A DNA stretch of 55,746 bases from Bacteroidales bacterium UBA4230 (GTDB taxonomy: Bacteria > Bacteroidota > Bacteroidia > Bacteroidales > UBA932). The stretch lies in contig DGXO01000080.1 in NCBI GenBank assembly GCA_002395605.1, forward strand, positions 1 to 55,746, in the 5' to 3' direction. Below are positions 16,368-24,134 of this stretch, in pieces. Every line of letters starts with the position of its first letter. The stretch's first letter is position 1. The notes under the pieces were generated by a model. The model was not told the origin of the DNA, searched no databases, and saw nothing but the letters and a program-made list of their open reading frames with translations. The translations under genes were made by a program, and so were the position numbers.

Positions 16368-17291
16368 TTAACCTTGTTTTATAGGAAGATGCAAAAAAGC
16401 CTTGACCTGATTTGACGGGACATTCATACGCGCCTTCAAGTAGTCGTAAGCCTTCCATTTCTCTTCCATGCTCATTGCGTAAACTTCGTGAATGTCCTTC
16501 ACTATGCCTGCACCGACCAAAAAGCGTGTCATCTTGGTGTAGCAGGCATCGGAGCGGCCTATGAAATTCTCCTTGATGTCATATTCGCTTCCCGTGTTTG
16601 CCGAAGCAGTAATCAGCTGGTTCTCATATGTTTGGAAGTAATTTGAGGCTGCCTTATGGTCAATAACGGAGTATGTGGATACAATGAAATCCGTAAGTTG
16701 CTCGCGTTCGTCGTCATTTGGAAGGGAATTAAACATGTTCCTTAGCATCTTCCCTGTCAAATATCTCCCCTTATTGTGTTGGTATTCAACTATTTTCAAG
16801 GCACGCCTAAGTGGCATCGAGGCCTTTCTGAGCACGATTTTCCTAGAAAACGGATGGTCTGAGACCGCATAAGCAAGATAGTTCCACCGATAGTACTCCG
16901 CCCTTGTAACAAGCTGTCTTTCAACAGGATTATTGTTAAGATAAGTGAGATTGGTGCGAATGCTTTTGTCGGTTTTCTTGACAGCACGGCCGAACCGTTG
17001 TTCAAACATAGGACCTCTGCGGTGATAGGCACTGTTGTATTCTCGGACAAATAGTGAAGTTACCAGGTCTAAGCATGCACTTAATTGCCCGTGCTCGTTT
17101 TCCATTATTGAGTGGTGCAGGTGATCCGGCATTTGTACTAATTTTAACGGTGTGACATGGTACTGTTTAATAACCGTGCAGTAGATAGTGAAGTACAGGA
17201 GATGGTCAGTAACTGTGTAAAAGATTACTCCGCGGTCCTTTGGCCGTTGATAACAATGATAGAATATGTCTTTTCCTTTGTCCATAAACAC
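16368..17291 (-). CDS. REP-associated tyrosine transposase (RAYT, Y1/IS200-like)
   Basis: Y1-type HUH single-strand nuclease of the TnpA-REP group, which processes and is thought to spread short palindromic REP elements. Seen in the first 155 residues: FYHCYQRPKDRGVIFY; the HUH motif in QMPDHLHHSIM near 55-65; the tyrosine region FVREYNSAYHRRG near 85-95; and FEQRFGRAV, then LTYLNNNPVERQLV, all in the family order. The 150-residue C-terminal extension is not recognised. No terminal inverted repeats bound the gene, so it is not an ordinary insertion sequence. Two 108-bp palindromic elements lie on either side (15476 and 17556), as expected for a RAYT and its substrates. The alternative start at 17285 cannot be excluded. 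Less GC-rich than ssb. Confidence 0.85.
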   Translation of the reverse strand: MFMDKGKDIFYHCYQRPKDRGVIFYTVTDHLLYFTIYCTVIKQYHVTPLKLVQMPDHLHHSIMENEHGQLSACLDLVTSLFVREYNSAYHRRGPMFEQRFGRAVKKTDKSIRTNLTYLNNNPVERQLVTRAEYYRWNYLAYAVSDHPFSRKIVLRKASMPLRRALKIVEYQHNKGRYLTGKMLRNMFNSLPNDDEREQLTDFIVSTYSVIDHKAASNYFQTYENQLITASANTGSEYDIKENFIGRSDACYTKMTRFLVGAGIVKDIHEVYAMSMEEKWKAYDYLKARMNVPSNQVKAFLHLPIKQG

Positions 17292-17555
17292 TTTTTTGCA
17301 AAGAAAAGAATACTTATCCGTTTCATTGCTCTGGGAAACGTTTATTTTTTACCCCCTTCACAATGCCCTCAGAGGCCGTTTTTTCAAAAGAAATGCAAGT
17401 GGGGTTGACATTCGTTTAAAAAGAATGCAAGATACACCCCTCTACAGTATGCTAAAATGCAGTTTTTGTGAAACGGCTAGTGAAACGGATAATGAAACGT
17501 TTCCAATTGGAATCATTATCCGGGACTATCTCATGTGCAACTACCCGGAAAGCCG
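17292..17555. other. Upstream region of the RAYT gene with GTGAAACGG repeats
   Basis: No gene is visible. It holds three tandem sites GTGAAACGG (17468), GTGAAACGGAT (17480) and ATGAAACGTTTCC (17492), plus an inverted ATCCGTTTCATT near 17313. These look like binding sites of a regulator or a structured region; their function is unknown. A G-rich AGGGGGTAAAAAAT block on the minus strand (about 17345-17358) resembles the blocks at 4750 and 5851. Confidence 0.4.
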
Positions 17556-17663
17556 CCGTGGAGATAAGTCGCTGAGAGTGAACTAGATATGCAAAAGAGG
17601 GTGCTTAAAAACAAGCACCCTCTTTGATGTAATGTGCTGAGTGTTAGCGAGTTACCTCCACGG
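17556..17663. repeat. REPIN-like inverted-repeat element, copy D
   Basis: 108 bp from CCGTGGAGATAA to TTACCTCCACGG. Core AAAGAGGGTGCTT (17594-17606) with a perfect complement (17613-17625). The arms pair further: AGTCGCTGA on the left fits TTAGCGAGT on the right. The best-formed copy, lying 60 bases from the 3' end of the gene at 17724. Confidence 0.8.
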
Positions 17664-17723
17664 CCCAGCGGGCAGGTTCAACCAACCTCGCCCAAACGCT
17701 CCGCCGACCTCGCCCGAAAGCAA

Positions 17724-18197
17724 CTATTTAAAGAGATTGATGGCGCCGAACACGCCGAAGGAGGCGGCAAGCATGATGGCGCCGGCAAGGAGTACGCCCA
17801 GAAGGATGTACAGCACGCTCTTTTTGAAGTCCATGTCCAGGATGCTGGCGGCAAGGGTGCCGGTCCAGGCGCCGGTGCCGGGTAGCGGAATGCCCACAAA
17901 CAGCAGCAGGGCCCAGTAAAGGCCGTGCCCGGCTTTGGCCTCCAGTTTTCGGCCACCTTTCTCTCCTTTCTCAAGGCACCAGGTGAAGAACTTCCCTATG
18001 TACTTCTTGTCTTTGCCCCACTCCAGTATGCGCCGGGCAAAAAGGAAGATAAATGGCACCGGCAGCATGTTTCCCAGCACGGAAACAATAATTGACGGCA
18101 CAATGGGCAGCCCAAAGCCAACTGCGTAGGGGATGGCGCCTCTAAGCTCTATGAGCGGCACCATGGATATAAGGAATACTATAAGATACTTTTTCAT
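17724..18197 (-). CDS. Small multidrug-export-type membrane protein (COG2426-like)
   Basis: 157 residues, mostly hydrophobic, with about four transmembrane segments. Seen: the N-terminal MVPLIELRGAIPYAVGFGLP, characteristic of the family annotated as putative small multidrug export protein, and GIPLPGTGAWTGTLAASIL near 105-122. The real substrate of this family is not established; the name is historical. The start codon overlaps the stop of the kinase upstream (TGATG), so translation is coupled and the two products may be used together. Inner-membrane location. Confidence 0.75.
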   Translation of the reverse strand: MKKYLIVFLISMVPLIELRGAIPYAVGFGLPIVPSIIVSVLGNMLPVPFIFLFARRILEWGKDKKYIGKFFTWCLEKGEKGGRKLEAKAGHGLYWALLLFVGIPLPGTGAWTGTLAASILDMDFKKSVLYILLGVLLAGAIMLAASFGVFGAINLFK

Positions 18198-19213
18198 CAG
18201 TTAAGCGGTGGCAGGGGTTCATTGGAATTGGCCGAAATAAGGGCCCTGATTTCGTCTTTTGCTTCTCTCCAGCGGGGAATATCTATCTTAGTACCAATCA
18301 CTTCCACCACCTTTGCGGCAATGATGGAACCAATTTGGCCGCACACAAGAAGCGGCATGCCAAGGGAGTGTGCATACAGGAAACCGGCCGCATAGGTGTC
18401 TCCGGCGCCGGTGGCATCTATGGGCTCTGCCGGCCAGGGCTCTATGAAGTGGTACTCTGAACCGGACTTGACCATGGATCCAGCCTTGCCCACCTTAACC
18501 ACTGCAATGGAGCAGTGCCTTGCAAGTTCGTCGATTGCTTCCCGGGGCTCCATTTTGGTGAAGGCCTTGGCCTCGCTCTCGTTGGCAAACACAATGTCTA
18601 CGTAATTTTCTATCAGATTGTGGAAGAAGGCGTCGTTGGATTCCACTACATTGTAGGAAGCCATATCTATGGAAATGATACATCCGGCAGCCTTGGCAAG
18701 TTTGGCTGCTTTTGAGATAAGTTCCTGGTTCTGAACTAGATAACCCTCTATATGGAAGTAGTCGTAGCCTTCAAAAAATGATGCATCAAGGTCATCGGGA
18801 CCAAGTTCCAGCGTGGCGCCCATATAATCCGCAAAAGTGCGTTCGGCGTTGGCTCCGGTAATGAAAACCATGCATCGGCCGGAAGACTTCTCCGAATAAA
18901 GCATCTGGGCCTTTACGCCATACTGCTCCATGGTGCTCTTGAAAAGGTTGCCGAGGTCGTCGTTGCCGATTTTCCCAAGGAAGCCGGACTCCATGCCGAA
19001 GATGGCCGTGCATGTGATGGTGTTTGCCGCGCTGCCGCCGGGGACATACTTGACTCCGTACTGCTTGAGGTCTTCCCAGATGCGGTCTCCGGTTTCCATG
19101 TCTACGTGCTGCATGCTGCCAAGCGGAAGGTGGAATTTTTTGAGAAGGGTGTCGTCCGGGAGGACGGCCAGGATGTCCGTGAGGGCGTTGCCGATGCCTA
19201 AGATAGATTTCAT
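18197..19213 (-). CDS. PfkB-family carbohydrate/nucleoside kinase (adenosine-kinase-like)
   Basis: 338-residue ribokinase-fold kinase that phosphorylates a sugar or nucleoside with ATP. Seen: GIGNALTDILAVLPD at the N-terminus, VPGGSAANT (substrate-site signature 1) near 55-62, NESEAKAF, VVKVGKAGSMV, and DATGAGDTYAAGFLYA (signature 2, with the catalytic Asp) near 275-290. Start at 19213 (MKSILGIGNALTD); an upstream in-frame ATG would place junk before the domain and run through the promoter. Substrate is not certain: Bacteroidetes homologues are often called adenosine kinase. Divergent from the flippase-like gene; the -7 box TATTTTTG lies 19 bases upstream of the start. Confidence 0.88.
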   Translation of the reverse strand: MKSILGIGNALTDILAVLPDDTLLKKFHLPLGSMQHVDMETGDRIWEDLKQYGVKYVPGGSAANTITCTAIFGMESGFLGKIGNDDLGNLFKSTMEQYGVKAQMLYSEKSSGRCMVFITGANAERTFADYMGATLELGPDDLDASFFEGYDYFHIEGYLVQNQELISKAAKLAKAAGCIISIDMASYNVVESNDAFFHNLIENYVDIVFANESEAKAFTKMEPREAIDELARHCSIAVVKVGKAGSMVKSGSEYHFIEPWPAEPIDATGAGDTYAAGFLYAHSLGMPLLVCGQIGSIIAAKVVEVIGTKIDIPRWREAKDEIRALISANSNEPLPPLN

Positions 19214-19231
19214 ACAAAGTGATATTACCCA

Positions 19232-19239
19232 CAAAAATA
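19232..19239 (-). promoter_or_regulatory. -7 box for the PfkB kinase gene
   Basis: TATTTTTG on the minus strand, an exact TAnnTTTG match, with its 3' end 18 bases before the ATG. Confidence 0.5.
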
Positions 19240-19262
19240 ACCATATTTTGCGGATTTTCCAT

Positions 19263-19270
19263 TACCTTTG
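19263..19270 (+). promoter_or_regulatory. -7 box for the flippase-like gene
   Basis: TACCTTTG, an exact TAnnTTTG match, ending eight bases before the ATG at 19279. It supports this start over the upstream ATG at 19219. Confidence 0.55.
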
Positions 19271-19278
19271 TGAGGCCG

Positions 19279-20265
19279 ATGGACAATAAAGTCAAAAATA
19301 TCCTGAAGTACCTCTTCTGGACTGCCGTTGCGGTGGTCCTTGTGTGGTTTTGCGTAAGGGCCATAGACTGGAAGGAGTTCACAAAGGCACTTCGGCTCTG
19401 CAACTGGTGGTATGTGGCCGCAGCCTTTGTAACCGGCGCCGTCTTTATCATAATCCACGGCCTCAGGTGGCACATGCTCATTAAGCCCCTCGCCCCCTCC
19501 ATAACAAAAAAGGACGTCATCAACGCCTACGGCATAGGCTTCATTGTAAACATAGCGCTCCCCAAGGTTGGCGAGGCCGTAAAAATCGGTTACATTGTAA
19601 GTGATGCCGGAACCACTCCGGAAGGCCGAAGGCGCCTTGGCTGGGATGCCGCCATCGGCACATACCTCGCGGAAAAAGCCGTAGATGCAGTTGTCCTCAT
19701 CATTCTTACCGTCATTTTCTTTTTGGGCGCCTGGGGAAGGGCCGACGGCAGCGTTGAACTTGGAGGCGGCTCCATGGCCTGGGCTGCCGCCGGGCTGGTA
19801 GTCATTGTCGCCGCCGTAGCCATTGTGAGCTATCGCCTCAGGGCGCGTGGTGGCATTTTCCTTAAAATCTGGAACTTCATTGCCGGCATTGGAGATGGCC
19901 TGAGGTCTATCGGCAAACTTGAAAATCCCGCCCTGTTTTTCTTATATACGGCCCTTATCTGGGTGGGCTCCTGGCTCACCAGCACCTTCATTGTCTGGGC
20001 CATCAATGACATAGAACCCTTCACGGTGCTTGACGCCGCGGCCGGCTTCAACCTCATGGTGGCGGGCAGCATCTCCACGCTCATCCCCGTACCCGGAGGC
20101 TTCGGGGCGTTCCACGGGGCCGTTGCAACCGTAATGCAGGCCGTCTACGGCATCCCCATGGGCAGCGGCATGATTTACGCCACCTTAAATCATGAAACCC
20201 AGATCCTTGCCCAGGCCGTAACCGGCTTCTGGTGCTATCTGAGCCAAACCTTTTTCCGCAAATGA
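19279..20265 (+). CDS. Flippase-like integral membrane protein (LPG synthase TM / YbhN family)
   Basis: 328 residues with about eight transmembrane helices and no C-terminal synthase domain, so it resembles the flippase-like half of lysylphosphatidylglycerol synthases (UPF0104). Seen: IIHGLRWHMLIKPLAPSI after the second helix, NAYGIGFIVNIALPKVGEAVK near 90-110, and PVPGGFGAFHGAVATVMQ near 275, all typical family motifs. Probable role: lipid or lipid-linked precursor translocation; not provable from sequence. Start chosen at 19279 (MDNKVKNILKYLFW) because of the -7 box just upstream. Ends in an ATGA overlap with aroE. Confidence 0.82.
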   Translation: MDNKVKNILKYLFWTAVAVVLVWFCVRAIDWKEFTKALRLCNWWYVAAAFVTGAVFIIIHGLRWHMLIKPLAPSITKKDVINAYGIGFIVNIALPKVGEAVKIGYIVSDAGTTPEGRRRLGWDAAIGTYLAEKAVDAVVLIILTVIFFLGAWGRADGSVELGGGSMAWAAAGLVVIVAAVAIVSYRLRARGGIFLKIWNFIAGIGDGLRSIGKLENPALFFLYTALIWVGSWLTSTFIVWAINDIEPFTVLDAAAGFNLMVAGSISTLIPVPGGFGAFHGAVATVMQAVYGIPMGSGMIYATLNHETQILAQAVTGFWCYLSQTFFRK

Positions 20266-21035
20266 AGCAGTTTGCCCTAATCGGCCATCCTGTGGCCGGG
20301 TCCATGAGCCCCCGCCTTTTTACCGCGGCGTATGACGGCCGATACCCCTACCATCTCATAGACGCTCCCTTCGATGAAGCCTGGGCAACCTTTCTCAAAA
20401 GTTACCACGGCATAAACGTCACCGCCCCCTACAAGCAGGATGCCTTCCGGGCCGTAGACGTGCTCTCTGACGGAGCCAGGGACTGCGGTGCGGTAAATCT
20501 TGTTGTAAAGGCCGAAGACGGGCTCCTGCATGGCTACAACACCGATGTAGACGGCGTCATTGGCGCCGTGAAAGAGACAGGCTTCCAGCCGGAAAACACC
20601 CTTGTCATAGGCGCCGGCGGCGCTGCAATGGCAGCCGTCGTTGCCGCAAAAAAACTTGGCTCCAAAACCATCACCATCGCCAACCGCACTTATGAAAAGG
20701 CAGCCGCACTTGCAGCTGCCCATAACTGTGATGCCGTTCCGCTGGAGAATATCGGCACCCTCAAGCCGGATTTTGTGGTCTACACCGTTCCCGGAGACGC
20801 CCGGTCGTTGCCGGGCGTGACGTCCTCCGTCATCCCCGGCTTGACCGGGGATCTTCTTGGCGGCGCCGTAGTCCTTGAGGCCGAATACAAGCACCCAAGC
20901 CTTTCTGAAATTCCCTGCCGCCGCTATATCAGCGGCAAAATGTGGTGCCTCCACCAGGCCCTTGCGGGGTACGGCATATTTACGGGAGAGGCCCCCAATC
21001 TGGAGGCCCTCACCCGCGTAATCTCTACTTGTTAA
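20262..21035 (+). CDS. aroE: Shikimate dehydrogenase with in-frame repeat insertion
   Basis: Reduces 3-dehydroshikimate to shikimate with NADPH in aromatic amino acid synthesis. 257 residues from MKQFALIGHPV; the start overlaps the stop of the flippase-like gene (ATGA), so earlier in-frame ATGs are ignored. Seen: SMSPRLF (substrate serines), NVTAPYK with the catalytic Lys, GYNTDVDG with the catalytic Asp, GAGGAAMAA (nucleotide-binding) and a C-terminal HQALAGYGIFTG. At about residues 181-198 the stretch SLPGVTSSVIPGLTGDLLGG is translated from a CGTCATCCCCGG palindromic repeat. The 3' end overlaps the convergent trpB by 11 bases; both genes feed aromatic amino acid synthesis. Confidence 0.92.
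   Translation: MKQFALIGHPVAGSMSPRLFTAAYDGRYPYHLIDAPFDEAWATFLKSYHGINVTAPYKQDAFRAVDVLSDGARDCGAVNLVVKAEDGLLHGYNTDVDGVIGAVKETGFQPENTLVIGAGGAAMAAVVAAKKLGSKTITIANRTYEKAAALAAAHNCDAVPLENIGTLKPDFVVYTVPGDARSLPGVTSSVIPGLTGDLLGGAVVLEAEYKHPSLSEIPCRRYISGKMWCLHQALAGYGIFTGEAPNLEALTRVISTC
20801..20855. repeat. Interspersed palindromic repeat embedded in aroE
   Basis: CCGGTCGTTGCCGGGCGTGA, a spacer, then CGTCATCCCCGG, CTTGA, CCGGGGATC (20828-20853). Same family as intergenic 2449-2477. The reading frame is kept. Confidence 0.8.
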
Positions 21036-22389
21036 GAGCGTCGGCGCTCTCAATGAACTTGGCCAGATCTTCGTCGGAGACGTGGTAGTTCTGCATCTCG
21101 CCTGAGAAGTACTGGTCGTAGGCGGCCATGTCCACAAATCCGTGGCCGGAAAGGTTGAAGAGGATGGTCTTATTCTCGCCGGTTTCCTTGCACTTCAGGG
21201 CCTCCTGGATGGTGGCGGCAATTGCGTGGCAGCTCTCCGGGGCGGGGATGATGCCCTCCGTGCGTGCAAACAGCACACCTGCGGCAAAGGAATCCTTCTG
21301 CTCGATGTCCACGGCCTCCATGAAGCCGTCCTTCATGAGCTGGGAAAGGATGACGCCTGCTCCGTGGTACCTGAGGCCGCCCGCGTGGATGGATGCGGGC
21401 TTGAAGGTGTGGCCAAGGGTGTACATGGGGAGGAGGGGAGTCATGCCGGCCTCGTCGCCAAAGTCGTACTCGAACTTACCTCTGGTGAGCTTGGGGCAGG
21501 AGTAGGGTTCGGCCGCAATGAAGCGGGTCTTCTTGCCTTCCTGGATGTTGTGGCGCATGAACGGATATGCAATTCCGGAGAAGTTTGAACCGCCGCCGAA
21601 GCATGCAATGACAATGTCGGGGTACTCTCCGGCAAGTTCCATCTGTTTTTCGGCTTCCAGGCCGATAACCGTCTGATGCAGGCACACGTGGTTTAGCACG
21701 GATCCAAGGGCGTATTTGCAGTTGGGGGTGCTTACGGCAAGCTCGATGGCCTCAGAGATGGCGCAGCCAAGGGAGCCGCGGTCGTTGGGGTTACGGGTGA
21801 TGATGTCCTTTCCGGCGCGGGTGCTCATGGACGGGGACGGGGTGATTGCCGCACCGAATGTCTGCATGATTGAACGGCGGTAAGGCTTCTGCTCGTAGCT
21901 CACCTTAACCATATATACAGCGCAGTCTATGCCGAATTTCTTGGTGGCATAACTGAGGGCACCGCCCCACTGGCCGGCACCTGTTTCAGTGGTAAGGTTG
22001 GTGATTCCCTGCTCCTTGGCGTAGTAGGCCTGGGCTATGGCCGAATTCAGCTTGTGGCTGCCGGCGGGGCTCACGGACTCGTTCTTGAAATAGATGTGTG
22101 CGGGGGTGCCAAGGGCTGCTTCCAGCTCATAGGCCCTCACAAGCGGGGTGCAGCGGTATGCGGCATACTGCTCACGCACGGGCTCCGGAATGGGGATCCA
22201 TTCATCCGTCTGGTTCAGCTCCTGGTCGGCGCAGGCCTTGCAGAAGATGGGGTAGAGGTCCTCGGGCTTCAACGGCTCCTTGGTTGCCGGGTTAAGGAAC
22301 GGAAGGGGCTTGTTGGGCATTACAGCCTGGATGTTGAAGTAGTGCGTAGGAATCTCGGATTCCGGAAGCATGAATTTTTTCTGTCGCAT
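21025..22389 (-). CDS. trpB: Tryptophan synthase beta subunit, TrpB2 type
   Basis: PLP enzyme that joins indole and serine to make tryptophan. 454 residues, longer than classical TrpB (about 395) and with the N-terminal extension (THYFNIQAVMPNKPLPFL) of the TrpB2 group. Seen: GSHKLNSA with the PLP Lys near 113, TETGAGQWG, CFGGGSNFSG (phosphate-binding), and LNLSGHGFVDMAAYD-like sequence near the C-terminus (FNLSGHGFVDMAAYD). Stand-alone, with no trpA next to it. It is controlled by a complete attenuator (leader peptide 22530-22480, terminator 22447-22425), strong contextual support for a tryptophan role. Confidence 0.95.
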   Translation of the reverse strand: MRQKKFMLPESEIPTHYFNIQAVMPNKPLPFLNPATKEPLKPEDLYPIFCKACADQELNQTDEWIPIPEPVREQYAAYRCTPLVRAYELEAALGTPAHIYFKNESVSPAGSHKLNSAIAQAYYAKEQGITNLTTETGAGQWGGALSYATKKFGIDCAVYMVKVSYEQKPYRRSIMQTFGAAITPSPSMSTRAGKDIITRNPNDRGSLGCAISEAIELAVSTPNCKYALGSVLNHVCLHQTVIGLEAEKQMELAGEYPDIVIACFGGGSNFSGIAYPFMRHNIQEGKKTRFIAAEPYSCPKLTRGKFEYDFGDEAGMTPLLPMYTLGHTFKPASIHAGGLRYHGAGVILSQLMKDGFMEAVDIEQKDSFAAGVLFARTEGIIPAPESCHAIAATIQEALKCKETGENKTILFNLSGHGFVDMAAYDQYFSGEMQNYHVSDEDLAKFIESADALNK

Positions 22390-22424
22390 AATAGTATAAT
22401 GTTAATGGTTAATTTACAAAAAAA

Positions 22425-22447
22425 GGCCTGCTGTAAGTCAGCAGGCC
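22425..22447 (-). terminator. trp attenuator terminator
   Basis: On the minus strand GGCCTGCTG, a five-base loop, then CAGCAGGCC followed by seven Ts (22424-22418). Textbook factor-independent terminator between the leader peptide and trpB. Confidence 0.9.
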
Positions 22448-22479
22448 AAATCTTATACATATCTATACGGCTACGCGAC

Positions 22480-22530
22480 TTACAGGTTTAAGCTGTAAGT
22501 GCGCCACCACATATTGTTGTTCATTCTCAT
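22480..22530 (-). CDS. trpL: trp operon leader peptide
   Basis: A 16-residue ORF, MRMNNNMWWRTYSLNL, with two adjacent Trp codons (22509-22504) placed just before attenuator strand 1. It ends at TAA within strand 2. Position, Trp pair and alternative hairpins together identify it as the sensor of charged tRNA-Trp. A second in-frame ATG lies two codons in. The peptide itself probably has no function beyond its translation. Confidence 0.85.
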   Translation of the reverse strand: MRMNNNMWWRTYSLNL

Positions 22531-22597
22531 TCTGTTACAAAGATGGAGAATAGATTTTATATATGCAAGAAATTTTTAAAAAATTTTATTGCGAACT

Positions 22598-23920
22598 TTA
22601 TTTTCCGCCAAATACACCTTCAAACAGGATTGCTCCGGACGATTTTTCGGCTATGATATATACAAACGGATGATCTGCGATGAAGGTAACCTCTTCATGT
22701 TCACCAGGCTCGCTTTCTTTCCCTATCATCACCATGGTTACAGATGCGGCTTCGGTTCCCCATTCGGTTACGCTTATCCTGCTTTTCTGGAGTATTTCGC
22801 TAATGAACAAACCGCTTCCGTCTTCAATCATGCGGTCAAATTCGGCATAGGCGGGATCGAATGCTCTGTTGATACCCATCTTTTCAAGGGTGTTGCGTAA
22901 AGTGACCTGCTCTGTAATGTCAAACTTTGGCAGGCTGAGATGTACTTCGGGCCCGGTCTTCATGCTTTCAAGCAGTGCTTTCCATTCTCCGTCGGGAAGT
23001 GCTTCAAGCAGTTTTCCTACGCCGTTCTTTGCGTCCTTGGAGTCTGGAAGCAGTACATACATTGCGAACTTTCTGCCGGCATACGGAAGTTCAATTGCCT
23101 GATATCCGTCTCTCTTGGCGTAGTCAAAGTATATGGATGTTCTCATGTAGTCGGCCGAAGTCTGCGTTCCGTCGGCGCAGTAGAACGGTTGTGCGGGATT
23201 GGTAAAGTCTGGGTTAAAGATGGGCATGCCACCATACTCGGACCATTTTGCCTTGAAATATAATGCGTTGAGTATGACCGAGACCAGATCGGAGGGTAAG
23301 TCGTTCTCTGTGATGAATGGATTGATGAAGCCGTTGGTGTTTCGGCTTGCCCATTCATTTATGCGGTTTACTGTAAGGGAGATGTCATCCATGTTGACAT
23401 ACTCCACGGGGGCATAGTATCCGGAGTTGAGGGTTTCTTTAAAGGAACTCTGAACTTTATACTTGTCACTTGTGAGCATGGCGTTGGTGACCTTCAGCTC
23501 TACATTGGCATCCAGTGCGGGTAACTGGTCCATAAGCTGTTTCATGAAGGCGTTGAGGCCCGGAAGGTCGCTTGAGTATCCAAGTGTGCTTGTGATTTCT
23601 TCTGCAGTCTTTCCGCTGGCGCCGTTAGTTGCCATTGCAAGGGCGTACTGTAAACTGAGCGGGGATAGCAGGATGTTTTCACCGCCTCCCTGCGAATAAA
23701 TGGTTTGCATGCAGCGGAGTGCGAACGCATTGCCGTTTTGCAGCTGCTGTTTTTGTACGTCGCTAAGAGAGATGGCCGAAATGGTTCCGGAAGGTTCAGG
23801 AGAGGAGATTGTAATTGGAGTGCTGTTGGCAGAGCCTTTATTCTCAGTTTTGGTTCCGCAGTTCCAAACTAGGAAGCATAATGCCATGCAGCACGAAAAC
23901 AGAATAACACAATGTCTCAT
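22598..23920 (-). CDS. Serpin-family protease inhibitor lipoprotein
   Basis: 440 residues: lipoprotein signal (FLVWNC, Cys near 21), a Ser/Thr/Pro linker, then a full-length serpin domain. Seen: NILLSPLSLQYALAMATNGA, the NALYFKAKW segment, IELPYAGRKFAMYVLLPD, the hinge EWGTEAASVTMVMIG and the terminal DHPFVYIIAEKSSGAILFEG, all in family order. The small-residue hinge predicts an inhibitory serpin; the scissile bond falls near Gly-Lys-Glu-Ser, so the target specificity cannot be named. As an outer-membrane lipoprotein it could protect the cell from host or competitor proteases. Probably co-transcribed with the two small secreted proteins upstream (24081 and 24536). Confidence 0.93.
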   Translation of the reverse strand: MRHCVILFSCCMALCFLVWNCGTKTENKGSANSTPITISSPEPSGTISAISLSDVQKQQLQNGNAFALRCMQTIYSQGGGENILLSPLSLQYALAMATNGASGKTAEEITSTLGYSSDLPGLNAFMKQLMDQLPALDANVELKVTNAMLTSDKYKVQSSFKETLNSGYYAPVEYVNMDDISLTVNRINEWASRNTNGFINPFITENDLPSDLVSVILNALYFKAKWSEYGGMPIFNPDFTNPAQPFYCADGTQTSADYMRTSIYFDYAKRDGYQAIELPYAGRKFAMYVLLPDSKDAKNGVGKLLEALPDGEWKALLESMKTGPEVHLSLPKFDITEQVTLRNTLEKMGINRAFDPAYAEFDRMIEDGSGLFISEILQKSRISVTEWGTEAASVTMVMIGKESEPGEHEEVTFIADHPFVYIIAEKSSGAILFEGVFGGK

Positions 23921-23964
23921 AGTTTATGTGGTTTTATGTGGTTTATTGTCAAATATACGTATAA

Positions 23965-24081
23965 TTATTTAGATTCTGACATGAAATCGTATACGACGAT
24001 TGGAGTGGTTAGTTCCTTTTGCTGATTTGAGCATGCACTGATAAGAATAGACAACAGTGCGAAGTAGAATACTTTCTTCAT
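23965..24081 (-). CDS. 38-residue small lipoprotein
   Basis: Starts MKKVFYFALLSILISACSNQ and ends at a TAA after SESK. It is a clean lipoprotein signal (lipobox ISAC, Cys17) followed by only 21 mature residues. It lies between the DUF3244-like gene (53 bases) and the serpin (44 bases) on the same strand, so an operon is likely. No family recognised; possibly a companion of the serpin. Confidence 0.6.
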   Translation of the reverse strand: MKKVFYFALLSILISACSNQQKELTTPIVVYDFMSESK

Positions 24082-24134
24082 AGTGTTAAAAATAGTTAGT
24101 AGGTTTATGTAATGAAATTACGATTAGATAGAAA

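Larger units (their letters stand above)
22411..22548 (-). promoter_or_regulatory. trp attenuator region (promoter, leader, antiterminator, terminator)
   Basis: On the minus strand a -7-like CATCTTTG (22546-22539) is followed by the leader peptide. Strand 1 ACTTACAG (22500-22493) can pair with strand 2 CTGTAAGT (22485-22478). Strand 2 as CTGTAAGTC can instead pair with GACTTACAG (22439-22431), which overlaps the 5' arm, loop and 3' arm of the terminator. Stalling at the Trp codons would cover strand 1, free strand 2 and block the terminator, switching trpB on. Confidence 0.85.

Noticed and set aside
16368..17291. Ordinary insertion sequence around the transposase
   Set aside because: No terminal inverted repeats or target duplication directly bound the gene, and the protein fits the RAYT group, which acts on REP elements.
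2046..17663. The 108-bp elements as integron attC sites
   Set aside because: Constant length and inverted arms recall attC, but there is no integron integrase, the neighbouring genes are core genes, and the attC core triplets are not evident. A RAYT next to them is a better explanation.
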